DNA from: Verrucomicrobiota bacterium
GTDB lineage: Bacteria; Verrucomicrobiota; Verrucomicrobiia; Limisphaerales; UBA8199
DNA length: 64,000 nucleotides
Assembly: GCA_003176045.1 (NCBI GenBank)
Contig: PSRM01000218.1
Location: 1-64,000 of the forward strand
Direction of reading: 5' to 3'
The stretch's first letter is position 1. Each line of letters opens with the position of its first letter. A program made the position numbers and the translations under genes. The notes under the pieces were generated by a model. That model was not told the DNA's origin. It was given only the letters and a program-made list of their open reading frames with translations, and ran no database searches. Positions 52,835 to 61,751 of this stretch are shown here, piece after piece.

Positions 52835-55800
52835 ATGCCACACGAATTGACGCATACCAAACAAAGCCGCACCAAGGCCGGAGGCTTCTCACGCCTGCCC
52901 GAACCTCAATCTGCCGAACCCTCGTTGGATCCAATGCTGGAACTGCAACAACAGGCCGGCAACCAGGCCGTGCAACACCTTTTGCGGTCGGGAGGCATCC
53001 GTCCCAAATTGGCGGTGAGTAATCCCAACGACCCGGAGGAACAAGAGGCAGATCGTGTCGCCGATCAGGTGATGCGCTCCCCTGAAGGTCAAGTTTTTGG
53101 CAGATTCGTTCCAGGCATCGAAGCAAGCAACCACATGCGCGAAGAGTTGCGGGAAAAGCCTCCTTTTCGGCGCAGCGCCACAAAGACAAGCGCCGCGCTA
53201 AACGTGCCGAAGTTGGTCGCGGATGTTTTGTCATCGCCAAGCCAGTCGCTGGCTCCGCCTACCCAGGCTTTCTTTGAAGCGCGCTTCGGTCATGACTTCA
53301 GTAGGATCCGTGTGCATACGGATGAAAAAGCATCGCACTCGGCTCGTAATATCAATGCGCTTTCTTACAGTATCGGCAACCATCTTGTTTTTGGTTCTGG
53401 TCAATTCGATCCCGAGTCGCGCACCGGTCGTCTTCTGCTGGCGCACGAATTAACGCATTCAATTCAACAGGAGGAAGTCGGCCAGGCGAGTATCCAACGG
53501 CAGGCCGCACCCGTGGAAGATCCAGCTGCTGTTCCGCCACAGACGACTGAGGAAATTGATACCTCGACGCCACACCAGCCGCCTGTTGCCGAGGGTAGAT
53601 CATCCGCTATCCGAGAGCGGTATTCCTCACTATTCCGACCGAGTTTGGACCAGGAGTCACAGCATCGCCTGCAATTGGAAATCGGTGGCGCTGAGGTGGT
53701 TGAAAAAATTCGAAGACGGGACGAACTACGCGAACAACTTGCACGGATTAGCGCAGGGGTTGATAGCGGAAATATTGGAGAAGCTGATGCCATTACTGAC
53801 TACGAAACGATGCAGCCACTTGAGCGTGATTTCACGGCACAGATTGACGCCGAACTTGCTGCGCTCGGAGTCAACGACGAAAACGAACTTATTCAATTGG
53901 TCGAAGTGGAGTTTCCACAAATGTTTCTGCTCGAGGCGCAAAAAGTAGCAATTGAGATGTTGAACAACAACGAGATGGAGGCGCGTAGCGAGCTTGAGCG
54001 CTACTCGGCTGCGGTTTGTTCCCCTGACATCGAGGGATTGCTTGATGCCGATAGAATACTTAGGGAACTCGATCCAACCGGGACCGAACTATCGATTCAG
54101 GCCGCGGAACGCGCACTGGCACTTTACAAACCCATCGCCGGCGTTTTGAGCTCAGAAGAATTCGCCGCACAGATTCCTCCAAGCGAACGAGCTGTGATGG
54201 TGGATATTGCGAATTTGAACAGAAACCGAGTCTTGTTGCCGCAGCAGCAACAAGTATATCAAACGACCCGAGCTGGGCTCGGGCGCCGTTTCCCGATCCT
54301 GCTCAGCAACGGCTATCGACCGGGAAGTTTCTCATTCGCGCCGGCAGAAGATCTGTCGCGACTCGTTGCAGAGCCGGTCACCAATGTGCTGGAAAACATC
54401 ACCCGAGTACGATCGGCAATTGAGCATGACAAACTCAAAGTTTGGAACATGCGATTTGTGCTGGATATCGCTCGGGTCCGATTGGGAGTGAGTAATCCAG
54501 TCCTCCTTAAGGCGATCCAGCACCGAATTGAATCCATTCAAAAGGATGAGAGATTTCTAGGGTGGGTAAAGGCGGCACTCGCGATCAGCACATCGGTGCT
54601 CGCGGGTATTTTATTCACGCCCGCCGCCGGAGCCGCTGTTGCAGCGGTGTGGGGTACGGCGAGTCTCTTAGGCAGCATCCGTGATTATCGCAACGAATCC
54701 GCAGCTAATGAAGTGGCGCTGGATCCAGCGGTTGCCGATCTCTCGATAAACGACCCTACACTGACCTGGGTCATCCTTGACGCTATCTTTCTGGCCATAG
54801 ATTTGGCGCCAGTAGCCAGGGCCTTACGCCCAGCAGCGCGCCTTCTAAAAGAAAATCCAACACCACTAGCCCTCCGAGCTTTCCGCCGGAGTGCGGCAAC
54901 CGAGCTTGGTGAAGATGCGGCGGCGCGGCTTTCAGCTAGAGCGGCCGAGCGCTTCGGACTTAACGTTGCTGCAAGTGAGGCGTCCGGTATCGCCGCCGAA
55001 CAACTCGCCAATGCCAGAGTAGCTTTGCGGGGGTTGCAGCTATCAGATGAGGCCCTCGTACGGATTCTTTCGAAGGGAGCCGATCTTAATCAAGTCAAAG
55101 GTCAATTGTTTGAGGAGGTTGTTCACGCAAAAATCGCGCAAAGGCTAGCTGCGGGCGCAGATGAATTGCTCGGCGTAACAGAGTCCACCGGTATCGAACT
55201 GATCCAAGGTCATCGTATCGCCGATGTTGCCGGTCGTCAGTTGACGGATGGGATTATAGCTCGCCGGTTGGCAGATGGTTCGCTTGAGATATTGACCGTT
55301 ATAGAAGTCAAGGCGGGCAGACGTGCGGCCCAGGGCTTACGAACCGCGTCACATGGAATTGGTGACTCAGAAGAGTTTGCCCGATTCGTCATCGAAGAAG
55401 ACAAGGCCCTAGTGGTGCAGACACTCAGAAAGGCCGGGCTCAAAGTGGATGCTGCCGCTGTCGAAGCGGGCAGCGAGACAATATCCGAACAGGCTATTGA
55501 AGCAATCGCCGCTGAAAAGAAGCTTCGGCGTGTGGTTACTCAGGCCGAACTGGGAGGCCAGGTGCGCCAGGACATCGAAAGATTGGCACCCAGTACTACT
55601 GAGGATATGGAAGCCGTTTCACACCTCGACGAGGAGGCTAAGTCAATTCTTGTGGACGGGCTACCGACACCTGTACGATTTAGCCCCACTCGAACTCGGT
55701 TTGTCGGGATTGTCCCGGAGGACGTGCCCGTTGATGCAATCACCCGAGATCTTCAAGCACAAAGATTCAATTTTAATTCCCTTCAGACAGGGGGCTCGGC

Positions 55801-55864
55801 CCGCGACCTCACGGCCACCGCGCAGCGGTTGATTGACAGTCAGATCCAGGTGACACTTCCGTAA
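52835..55864 (+). CDS. DUF4157 (eCIS-core) protein with PD-(D/E)XK-like C-terminus, putative toxin effector
   Basis: The 1009-residue protein has the eCIS-core N-terminus: LQQQAGNQAVQHLLRSGG (about 38-55), NPNDPEEQEADRVADQVMR, and a DUF4157 domain (PPTQAFFEARFGHDFSRIRV, then LLAHELTHSIQQ with HELTH at 204-208). A long acidic helical middle follows, then two hydrophobic segments (about 581-607 and 649-666). Residues about 750-880 form a nuclease-like fold: an early GQLFEEVV, D805 in LTDGII, and IEVKAG (E824, K826), the D-x(n)-E-x-K pattern of PD-(D/E)XK enzymes. DUF4157 proteins are linked to cargo loading in eCIS. I infer a nuclease toxin delivered to target cells. Confidence 0.88.
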   Translation: MPHELTHTKQSRTKAGGFSRLPEPQSAEPSLDPMLELQQQAGNQAVQHLLRSGGIRPKLAVSNPNDPEEQEADRVADQVMRSPEGQVFGRFVPGIEASNHMREELREKPPFRRSATKTSAALNVPKLVADVLSSPSQSLAPPTQAFFEARFGHDFSRIRVHTDEKASHSARNINALSYSIGNHLVFGSGQFDPESRTGRLLLAHELTHSIQQEEVGQASIQRQAAPVEDPAAVPPQTTEEIDTSTPHQPPVAEGRSSAIRERYSSLFRPSLDQESQHRLQLEIGGAEVVEKIRRRDELREQLARISAGVDSGNIGEADAITDYETMQPLERDFTAQIDAELAALGVNDENELIQLVEVEFPQMFLLEAQKVAIEMLNNNEMEARSELERYSAAVCSPDIEGLLDADRILRELDPTGTELSIQAAERALALYKPIAGVLSSEEFAAQIPPSERAVMVDIANLNRNRVLLPQQQQVYQTTRAGLGRRFPILLSNGYRPGSFSFAPAEDLSRLVAEPVTNVLENITRVRSAIEHDKLKVWNMRFVLDIARVRLGVSNPVLLKAIQHRIESIQKDERFLGWVKAALAISTSVLAGILFTPAAGAAVAAVWGTASLLGSIRDYRNESAANEVALDPAVADLSINDPTLTWVILDAIFLAIDLAPVARALRPAARLLKENPTPLALRAFRRSAATELGEDAAARLSARAAERFGLNVAASEASGIAAEQLANARVALRGLQLSDEALVRILSKGADLNQVKGQLFEEVVHAKIAQRLAAGADELLGVTESTGIELIQGHRIADVAGRQLTDGIIARRLADGSLEILTVIEVKAGRRAAQGLRTASHGIGDSEEFARFVIEEDKALVVQTLRKAGLKVDAAAVEAGSETISEQAIEAIAAEKKLRRVVTQAELGGQVRQDIERLAPSTTEDMEAVSHLDEEAKSILVDGLPTPVRFSPTRTRFVGIVPEDVPVDAITRDLQAQRFNFNSLQTGGSARDLTATAQRLIDSQIQVTLP

Positions 55865-56095
55865 TCGGCATGGTCTTTCAAGGAAGCCGCACGTTCAACA
55901 TGCTTAGCTCAATTCGTCAAGTCTTTCCTGAGTGGCGTATCGACCGTTTTGGCACATTTCCAGAGTCGTCTCAACGCGGCTTGATATAAGCACCAAAGAA
56001 CCTAGAACGAATATGAAAAAACACTCTTGTTTGCTTAGCGGCCTTACACCGCCAAAGTAGTTCAACCATTTCATCCTTAAAGCTTCTGCCTAATA

Positions 56096-57085
56096 ATGAA
56101 TCTCCAAAGCCCAGCAAGCAAACCGAGGAGTACGGACAACCCGGGTATCAGCAACGGTCGGTCCAGACTCCTGGTGAGCGCTTATTGCCTCGCAATCTTT
56201 TTTGTGGTCCTTTTCGTCTTGCTTCTGTCGCGAGGATCGAAGGTTGCACCGCCGCTGGGAGAGCCGGCGTGGGCTCTAGTCGTCGCAATCGCGCTGACAG
56301 TGCCGGCCTTGATCCCCTGGCTCGTGCGGAACGTGGTGCCCCGCATCCATTCCATAAAGATTTCAGAAGTGGAAATCGCACTGCACCAGGATAATGGTCC
56401 CACAAAAGGGGTCTCGCTTGCCCTGCAAGCCATGGCCACAAGCCTTCAGGATAATCCGGTGTTGAGCGAATATGCAGGCCGGATGACCAGCCTCTCCAGT
56501 TCAATTATCGACGCGATCAGGACCGTCCAGGGTGAAGGTCACCAGGTGCTGCCGATCGATCTTCTCACACCATGGGTGGTACCCAATTTGTATTTTCTGG
56601 CGCTTATGGCGGCCCAAAAGACGCGAGTGCAGCAAATAGTGTTCGTGGATTCGCGGTTCTCACCAGACCGGTTTATTTGCTTCAGCTCACCTGCTGAGAT
56701 CATAACGGCTCTCGAATGGCAACGGCCCTATCTGAAAGAGGCAGCGCTGGCTGCGCGATTCGACGAGTATCCTCGCAGTGCCGAACTGGCTGCCGGGGCG
56801 GAGTTCTTCCAACAGCTTTCGACCATCTACAGTCGAACCCCTCAGCAGAGCAACGTAGAGCGCATTACCCCCTTTACTCCTGAGACACTTTTGTTCGCGC
56901 TTGGAACGGCGGCACATCAAGAAAGTCTCCAATGGATAGAGCCTGTAGGGGAAAAGGAGTATCGCGCGGTGCTCTCCTACGACTCTCGATTCGTTGCTGC
57001 TCTTAATAGCAGTCAACTTCTCTTCCTGGTCAGCCGGGAGCGGGTCGCCACCGCAGTTGCACGCGCCGTTTTGCGAACCGATTAG
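56096..57085 (+). CDS. Unknown membrane protein with two N-terminal helices
   Basis: The 329-residue protein has two membrane segments (YCLAIFFVVLFVLLLSRG and LVVAIALTVPALIPWLV, about 28-80) followed by a soluble 250-residue region. No motif is recognised. It is encoded 230 bp after the effector on the same strand, so an immunity or accessory role is possible but unsupported. The start ATG 56096 is the first in frame. Base composition is similar to the eCIS genes. Confidence 0.65.
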   Translation: MNLQSPASKPRSTDNPGISNGRSRLLVSAYCLAIFFVVLFVLLLSRGSKVAPPLGEPAWALVVAIALTVPALIPWLVRNVVPRIHSIKISEVEIALHQDNGPTKGVSLALQAMATSLQDNPVLSEYAGRMTSLSSSIIDAIRTVQGEGHQVLPIDLLTPWVVPNLYFLALMAAQKTRVQQIVFVDSRFSPDRFICFSSPAEIITALEWQRPYLKEAALAARFDEYPRSAELAAGAEFFQQLSTIYSRTPQQSNVERITPFTPETLLFALGTAAHQESLQWIEPVGEKEYRAVLSYDSRFVAALNSSQLLFLVSRERVATAVARAVLRTD

Positions 57086-57115
57086 CGCTCGTTTGGAGAT
57101 ATCGCCGAATTGGCA

Positions 57116-57406
57116 CTAAACCTGCCGCAGGTTCGGGATTGCCGCCAAGGCAGCGCGGTCACGTGGATCAACTGCAAGCACGGCACCGGGTCGAGTGAAT
57201 TGGTATCGGCGTCCGGATAATGGACCAACAGCCGTCAACGCCGTTGGCCCAGTGTATTGGAATGCGATGATGCCCGGAACTATCGAGGGCCGTGGCGTCG
57301 GCGACATGGCCGGAGCTGCTGGCGGGGCCCGATGGACGTTAATTGTCGGGCGGACCGGCATTGCCGGGCTGGCCACCTGATTTCTCTTCTGTCCGCAGCA
57401 CGCCAT
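57116..57406 (-). CDS. Small Pro-rich protein, pair with a DUF1360-like gene
   Basis: I start at ATG 57406 (MACCGQKRNQVASP), giving 96 residues. It ends with a compact strand pair (FQYTGPTALTAVGPLSGR, RYQFTRPGAVLAVDPRDRAA). This shape recurs in small phage- and eCIS-neighbourhood proteins, but I cannot name a function. The gene overlaps the end of the DUF1360-like gene (57339-57406) and is transcribed with it, antisense to the eCIS operon. Confidence 0.6.
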   Translation of the reverse strand: MACCGQKRNQVASPAMPVRPTINVHRAPPAAPAMSPTPRPSIVPGIIAFQYTGPTALTAVGPLSGRRYQFTRPGAVLAVDPRDRAALAAIPNLRQV

Positions 57407-57734
57407 CGCTCTTCTCTCCTGCTGGTTCCTCTGCAAAATACGCGGGTGGAACTTTGACTTCCGGTTTAGTTGCTCTTTGCAGAATACTAGCTCCTGCCGA
57501 AAATGAAAGCCATAAACAAATACGCTCCGGCCAGGATTCGCCGATCCACCAGGCCGCAGGCGCAGAAATCCAAATGCTCAGGCAATAGAAACAATCCATC
57601 AGTTTGCCCCAAAATCCGTTACCGATCGCCAGACGAAGGCGCACTACCACGTCCCACGGCCCATCCTCAGCCTGGAAAAAGTGGGTAATCCGCCACACTG
57701 CCAGTATTCCAAGAAGGAGCCAGTAGAATTTCAT
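57339..57734 (-). CDS. DUF1360-like small membrane protein
   Basis: The 131-residue protein begins MKFYWLLLGILAVWRITHFF and continues with GPWDVVVRLRLAIGN and LMDCFYCLSIWISAPAAWW, the DUF1360 pattern of two to three membrane segments with a conserved CFYC. The tail is acidic and disordered. The function of the family is unknown. It overlaps the downstream small gene by 68 bases in another frame, which suggests coupled expression. Confidence 0.7.
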   Translation of the reverse strand: MKFYWLLLGILAVWRITHFFQAEDGPWDVVVRLRLAIGNGFWGKLMDCFYCLSIWISAPAAWWIGESWPERICLWLSFSAGASILQRATKPEVKVPPAYFAEEPAGEKSDGVLRTEEKSGGQPGNAGPPDN

Positions 57735-57923
57735 TTGCGACGGCGATGTTACGCCTGAAGTCCCGTCGTTTGTCGTCGATTAAGTTACGCAGTGTTTTCC
57801 ACGTCAGTAATCCTGGAGTTCAGACCATTGAATGCTTCATTTTCCGATTCCGCTAGCCAACATGAACATCAATCCGTCAATGTAAAGTGCATCGGCACTT
57901 TCATGGCGGGATGTCCTTCTTCC

Positions 57924-58346
57924 TTACGTTTTCACATTCTCAGTGCCTGCAATACCCGCGGTAAGAGACCAATAATTGTCCACGGAGACAGCTTCTCGTT
58001 TGCCGGGCCAGGGCGGCATAGTGACGCAAAGAAAACACAACGGTTCTTCGCCTGTGTTTCGGAATTGGAAATGCGTGCCGATGGGAATAGTCAGGGAAAT
58101 GCCCGGCCGGACTTCGATTGTTTCCTCCTGTTCCTCCAGCTTGCGCCAGACTTCGCCTTTACCTTGTACGAAAAACCAAATCTCCTCCACAGTTTGATGC
58201 CTAACGGCCTGCGACGCTCGTCCTGGCCGAAGTGTAACGTGGCATAAGCCCCCTCTGTCTCTCAGGCTCGGAAGTAAGCGGATTTCGGAGCCATCGGGTG
58301 CGGTATCGTCGATGTATTCAGTTAATTCTTTGGTTGTGAAGCCCAC
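57924..58346 (-). CDS. Cupin-domain protein
   Basis: The 140-residue single-domain cupin contains the first motif (AVRHQTVEEIWFFVQGKGEV, with metal-ligand His and Glu residues) and the second motif (PGISLTIPIGTHFQFRNTG). Small cupins bind a metal and often a sugar or aromatic ligand; the role here is unknown. It lies on the minus strand, downstream of the TIR-like gene in the same direction, with a 54-bp gap. Co-transcription is possible but not shown. Confidence 0.85.
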   Translation of the reverse strand: MGFTTKELTEYIDDTAPDGSEIRLLPSLRDRGGLCHVTLRPGRASQAVRHQTVEEIWFFVQGKGEVWRKLEEQEETIEVRPGISLTIPIGTHFQFRNTGEEPLCFLCVTMPPWPGKREAVSVDNYWSLTAGIAGTENVKT

Positions 58347-58399
58347 GGTTCTTTTGCACAGATCGGGTTCGCAGAGGTTGTATACTCCTGTCTCAGGCT

Positions 58400-59347
58400 T
58401 TACAAAAGCATATAGCCCTTCCGTTGCTCAAGCTGTGCGGCGATCAATTTGTCCAAAGCGGCGCGGTCGTTCCCTTTTGTTACCTGAAAATCCGTCTCAC
58501 TGGCTCGTATGTATTTTGTGGATTTCCGCAGTGTAGCATCCAGCTTTACCAACGGGGATTCCGAATACCAGCCATCGCCGTTCGAGATCAAGCCAGAACC
58601 CGGACCATCAAATTGGATTTCTCCAACACCGAAATATTGCGGAATGGACTCACCAAAAGGGTCTTTCCCTTCCCAGTAGTAAAACAATTTAGAGTCCCTC
58701 CCATCAAGGGCAACAGCTCGGCTCCAATATTCCGCAACGCTTTTCCCATCCCCAGTCCAAGCCGTCCCCCTGATCTGCCAACCCGAGCTAGAGGGAGATG
58801 AGGCGATGTTTAACATGCTGAGAACCGCACCATCCATTCGGTTGACCACATACTGCCACCAATGGCCCAAAATTCGTTCGTCCACGGAAGATGCGTTGTT
58901 TATAGCCCAATCGGAGATTTCCTTTCGGATTCGAACGGCAGCGGGATGAACTGCATCCTTCGTGCTTCCAGCGCCACCGTCATACATTACGTAACCCAGG
59001 CCTTTCCAGTCCGTTGGGATTTTCGTTCCACGCGAATCCACGAGTAAGAACACTCTGGGCACTCCCAGGCGCCCAGCAAACAGACCCGCTTCATAAACGA
59101 CGTTATCACGTGGCGAAAGCGTCATATCTCCCCTTGAGTCCGTTTTATCTTCTTGACCGAGGATGAACGCGGCAAAGTCCACTTCACTGGCCTTTCGAGT
59201 TAATTCTTCTAGCGTATAGTAACCCGGTCGAAAGGCGTCCTCCCACACCTCAGTGCTCGCCACGTTCTGGAGTTCATCTTCGAGAGCGCGGGCGATATCC
59301 AAAGACTCGCTCGCAGAACCAATAAACAGTTTGGGGTTGGAATTCAC
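58400..59347 (-). CDS. CAP12/TIR-like protein with C-terminal beta-barrel-like domain, putative defence effector
   Basis: I start at GTG 59347 (NSNPKLFIGSASESLDIAR), since the longer frame needs a TTG start. It encodes 315 residues. Residues 1-150 match the predicted nucleotide-binding TIR-like domain of CBASS/Pycsar effectors, with LFIGSASES, VWEDAFRPGYYTLEEL and SPRDNVVYEAGLFAGRLG; E86 is the likely NADase glutamate. Residues about 155-300 (ERILGHWWQYVVNRMDGAV and FYYWEGKDPFGESIPQYFGV) are beta-rich and recall the ligand-sensing barrel of Cap15-type proteins. Such proteins deplete NAD when triggered by phage. No cyclase gene is adjacent, so the activating signal is unknown. Confidence 0.75.
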   Translation of the reverse strand: MNSNPKLFIGSASESLDIARALEDELQNVASTEVWEDAFRPGYYTLEELTRKASEVDFAAFILGQEDKTDSRGDMTLSPRDNVVYEAGLFAGRLGVPRVFLLVDSRGTKIPTDWKGLGYVMYDGGAGSTKDAVHPAAVRIRKEISDWAINNASSVDERILGHWWQYVVNRMDGAVLSMLNIASSPSSSGWQIRGTAWTGDGKSVAEYWSRAVALDGRDSKLFYYWEGKDPFGESIPQYFGVGEIQFDGPGSGLISNGDGWYSESPLVKLDATLRKSTKYIRASETDFQVTKGNDRAALDKLIAAQLEQRKGYMLL

Positions 59348-59419
59348 AAAGGCGTCTTTTCTTCTCGTGCCTGAGGATTCATCGCTTCTGTGCGCTAGTA
59401 AGCCAGAAAAATGCGCCAA

Positions 59420-60381
59420 CAGTCAAGCATGGCCTGAAGTCGTGGCCTGAAGTCGTGCAGTAAGGCTGGCGTGTTCGGATGCTCCGAAATGACCTTGCGC
59501 ATCTCTGTCTGGATTTGGGGGGACGAGTTTCCACTTCACGCCAGCGAAACGAATTGAAATATATTTGCGGCGGAAAAAGACGGCCAACGCTATGAATTTC
59601 CCTCCGACCCGCAAAGTGCGGTGCCACCATATGAGCCTGACGTATTACCGGATTGTTTCTGGGGATTTACCCCAGTTCCAGGACAGACCCTCTGGAATTG
59701 GTGCGACTCAACGCCTATAATTTCGGCAGCAGAAGATCAATGTCCATATCTCGAACCAAATCCTCCAAGTCGTTCTGCGCGAGCTGACCCCGGCGGAAAG
59801 ATCGCACTCTGTGGCCTACATGGATTCGCGTCTCAAACGGCGGGGCGAAAAAGTACGGTTGTGGCAGGAGGAAGCAGTCATGCCAACAGACGGCTTCCAC
59901 GCATTCGTGGACCTCCTGTGTGGAGCGAACTGAGCTCATCCGGCTGCGCATTTTGTGATACACCCTGAAACCGGGAGCTGCAATGGCGTCAATGTGTTAT
60001 TTCCGCCTTTCGATGGCCATCCACCGAAGGAATTCGTCGTCCTATATCGCTCCCCGGTGGAGTCTCCGACCACCATGTGATTGGATCCTACAGAGCTTTG
60101 TAGGGTCAGGCTTGCGGACGCTTTTTGTTGACATTCACGACGTCTATGCTTTCCTGTCTTTGAGTGATTCCAGTATATGTAAAGCGATCTGTTGCGCTTT
60201 CAGGTACATGGCGTCCAAACAGCTTTCGGGCCAGGGCTCTGGGCTTCGGCGTGGCGGGACTTTCTTCGATCCGTTGCCGTGGCCCATCTGATGCGGCTCG
60301 CGCTTTCGCGCTATCTTTTATCGAATGGGGATTATCGGTTTTCGCTTTCGAACACAATATCTAAAGAAAGGAAAGTTTTCT
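59420..60381. other. About 960 bp without a recognisable gene
   Basis: Only short frames are present on both strands and none resembles a known family. A short tandem (ctgaagtcgtggc twice) lies at 59434-59458. The stretch may contain decayed coding sequence. Confidence 0.45.
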
Positions 60382-61047
60382 ATGCAGTCTTCGCATGCAC
60401 ATCGCAAAACCCGAAAATCTGCCGCCGGAATGGCAACAAAAGATCGAAAAAGGACAACAAAGACGAAAAAACAGAAGAAGCCGCAAGATGACGGCAACCG
60501 TTTAGAACAGGATCCCCAGCACCGAGAACAAGGAGGATGGAAGATTCACCTAACAATCGGGCCGAAGTCCTACGAACAAAGGATCACACTGGTCAAGAAT
60601 TGGCTAAAGAAGAATTTCAAAGCGTTGGGACGCGTGGAGGTTTGCAGCGGGGGCGGCGAGAGTCACGGATCCTGGAAGCATCTTTGCGGTGGTGATCAAC
60701 ATGAGAAGGACTTCACGATCTACCTGGGTTCGTATGCGACAATGCTAAAGTTTGTCCGCCGCATTGAGGGCGATCCTATTGTCGAGCAACTGGACCCCTG
60801 CAAGGCGGGGACTGATAGAATTGTTGGTGATAGCGGAAAGCTCGGGGCACGTTTCGATCCAAAGCAGGACGAAGGGAGGTTTCGTGGCCTGAGCGGCATG
60901 CCATTCACCCTCGAAGAGGCTCGTCTTGTCGCGTCCGGCAAAACTCCGCTGGAGAGGTCCACCAATCGGACTGAGGCGATAAAACGCTCTAAAGCAAGAT
61001 TGAGAGAGAAATTCGCGGACTATTTTCTGCCAGAGGCCATTGAATGA
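60382..61047 (+). CDS. Unknown basic protein with Lys-rich N-terminus
   Basis: The protein has 221 residues from ATG 60382 (MQSSHAHRKTRKSAAG), preceded by an aggaaag ribosome site. Residues 20-45 are strongly basic (DRKRTTKTKKQKKPQDDGNR). A folded part follows (KIHLTIGPKSYEQRITLVKN, WLKKNFKALGRVEVCSGGGE). No family is recognised. The lysine-rich tail would suit nucleic-acid binding or an export signal, but this is speculation. It lies 1.0 kb from the TIR-like gene, on the opposite strand. Confidence 0.6.
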   Translation: MQSSHAHRKTRKSAAGMATKDRKRTTKTKKQKKPQDDGNRLEQDPQHREQGGWKIHLTIGPKSYEQRITLVKNWLKKNFKALGRVEVCSGGGESHGSWKHLCGGDQHEKDFTIYLGSYATMLKFVRRIEGDPIVEQLDPCKAGTDRIVGDSGKLGARFDPKQDEGRFRGLSGMPFTLEEARLVASGKTPLERSTNRTEAIKRSKARLREKFADYFLPEAIE

Positions 61048-61405
61048 TGAACTCCGCCGCTGCGCCGCCCAGAATTCACGAAATGACCAATGCAGTGCGG
61101 CTGAGAGAGTCGCGCCATGGGTCGGTTGGCCCCCTTCAGTTCATCCCCAGCCACTAGTCTCAAGCACCAAGCGCAGAGATTCGGATTTCGCAAGCACCGG
61201 TACCCCTTTTCCGGCTGATTCCTCATTATATCTGTTATGAGGATGCACCGTTGCCAAGATCTCCCACGAACGCCTAGTAAACGGATTCGCGCCAGATTTG
61301 CACGAATTATGCCCGGCGAGAGCCGTTTACTTACAATTCCTTGGAAAGCCAGTCGCTTTCGGGCCTGCGTGGAAGCTTAAGTCGCTGAGGTCCAGCAACT
61401 TAAAA
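61048..61405. other. Intergenic stretch before the right direct repeat
   Basis: No gene or strong motif is visible. Local inverted bases exist but form no stable hairpin by eye. Confidence 0.5.
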
Positions 61406-61751
61406 AATGGCTGCCAGAGGCAGGGCTGGGCCGTTGTATCGCTCTGTTTCCTCCTTATTTAGCACAGGTGTCAGCACAATTCAAGCGGATCAGTATCCTA
61501 TTGGAGCGTATTTTTGCGGGCCGGTTGCTGGCATTTTTGCTGACAGTCACTGCTGGCCCGCCTGGCTCGCTGCTCATCATTTTTTCGCTGCCAGTTCTTA
61601 CTAATGGTTCGCGTCGCCTTGTGGAGCCATTCCCTGTCTGCGCCCAGCCCTAGAATTTTGGCCAGGGCGAAATATTTTGGCGCGTTCGGTGCCGGTTCAG
61701 TGACCCGCTGACGACGAGAATGGGAGGCTCGTGTTCTGCAAAACCGAGCAG
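61406..61751 (+). repeat. Long direct repeat, right copy (about 346 bp)
   Basis: This is the partner of 21850-22196 in the same orientation, 39.56 kb away. Both copies begin aatggct followed by ccagaggcagggct and end ctgcaaaaccgag. No ORF is conserved between them. Confidence 0.85.

Noticed and set aside
52837..52855. HELTH at residues 3-7 of the DUF4157 protein as a second metalloprotease motif
   Set aside because: It lies in an otherwise disordered N-terminus with no surrounding fold; the real DUF4157 HELTH is at 204-208.
52806..53240. 144-residue minus-strand frame opposite the DUF4157 N-terminus
   Set aside because: It overlaps the conserved eCIS-core domain and lacks any motif.
55940..55970. 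TTTTGGCACATTTCCAG as a second sigma-54 promoter upstream of the gene at 56096
   Set aside because: The -24 part fits but the -12 TTGC is missing.
59715..59963. 82-residue minus-strand frame in the geneless stretch
   Set aside because: No family, no ribosome site and unusual residue use; it could be decayed coding sequence but is not supportable.
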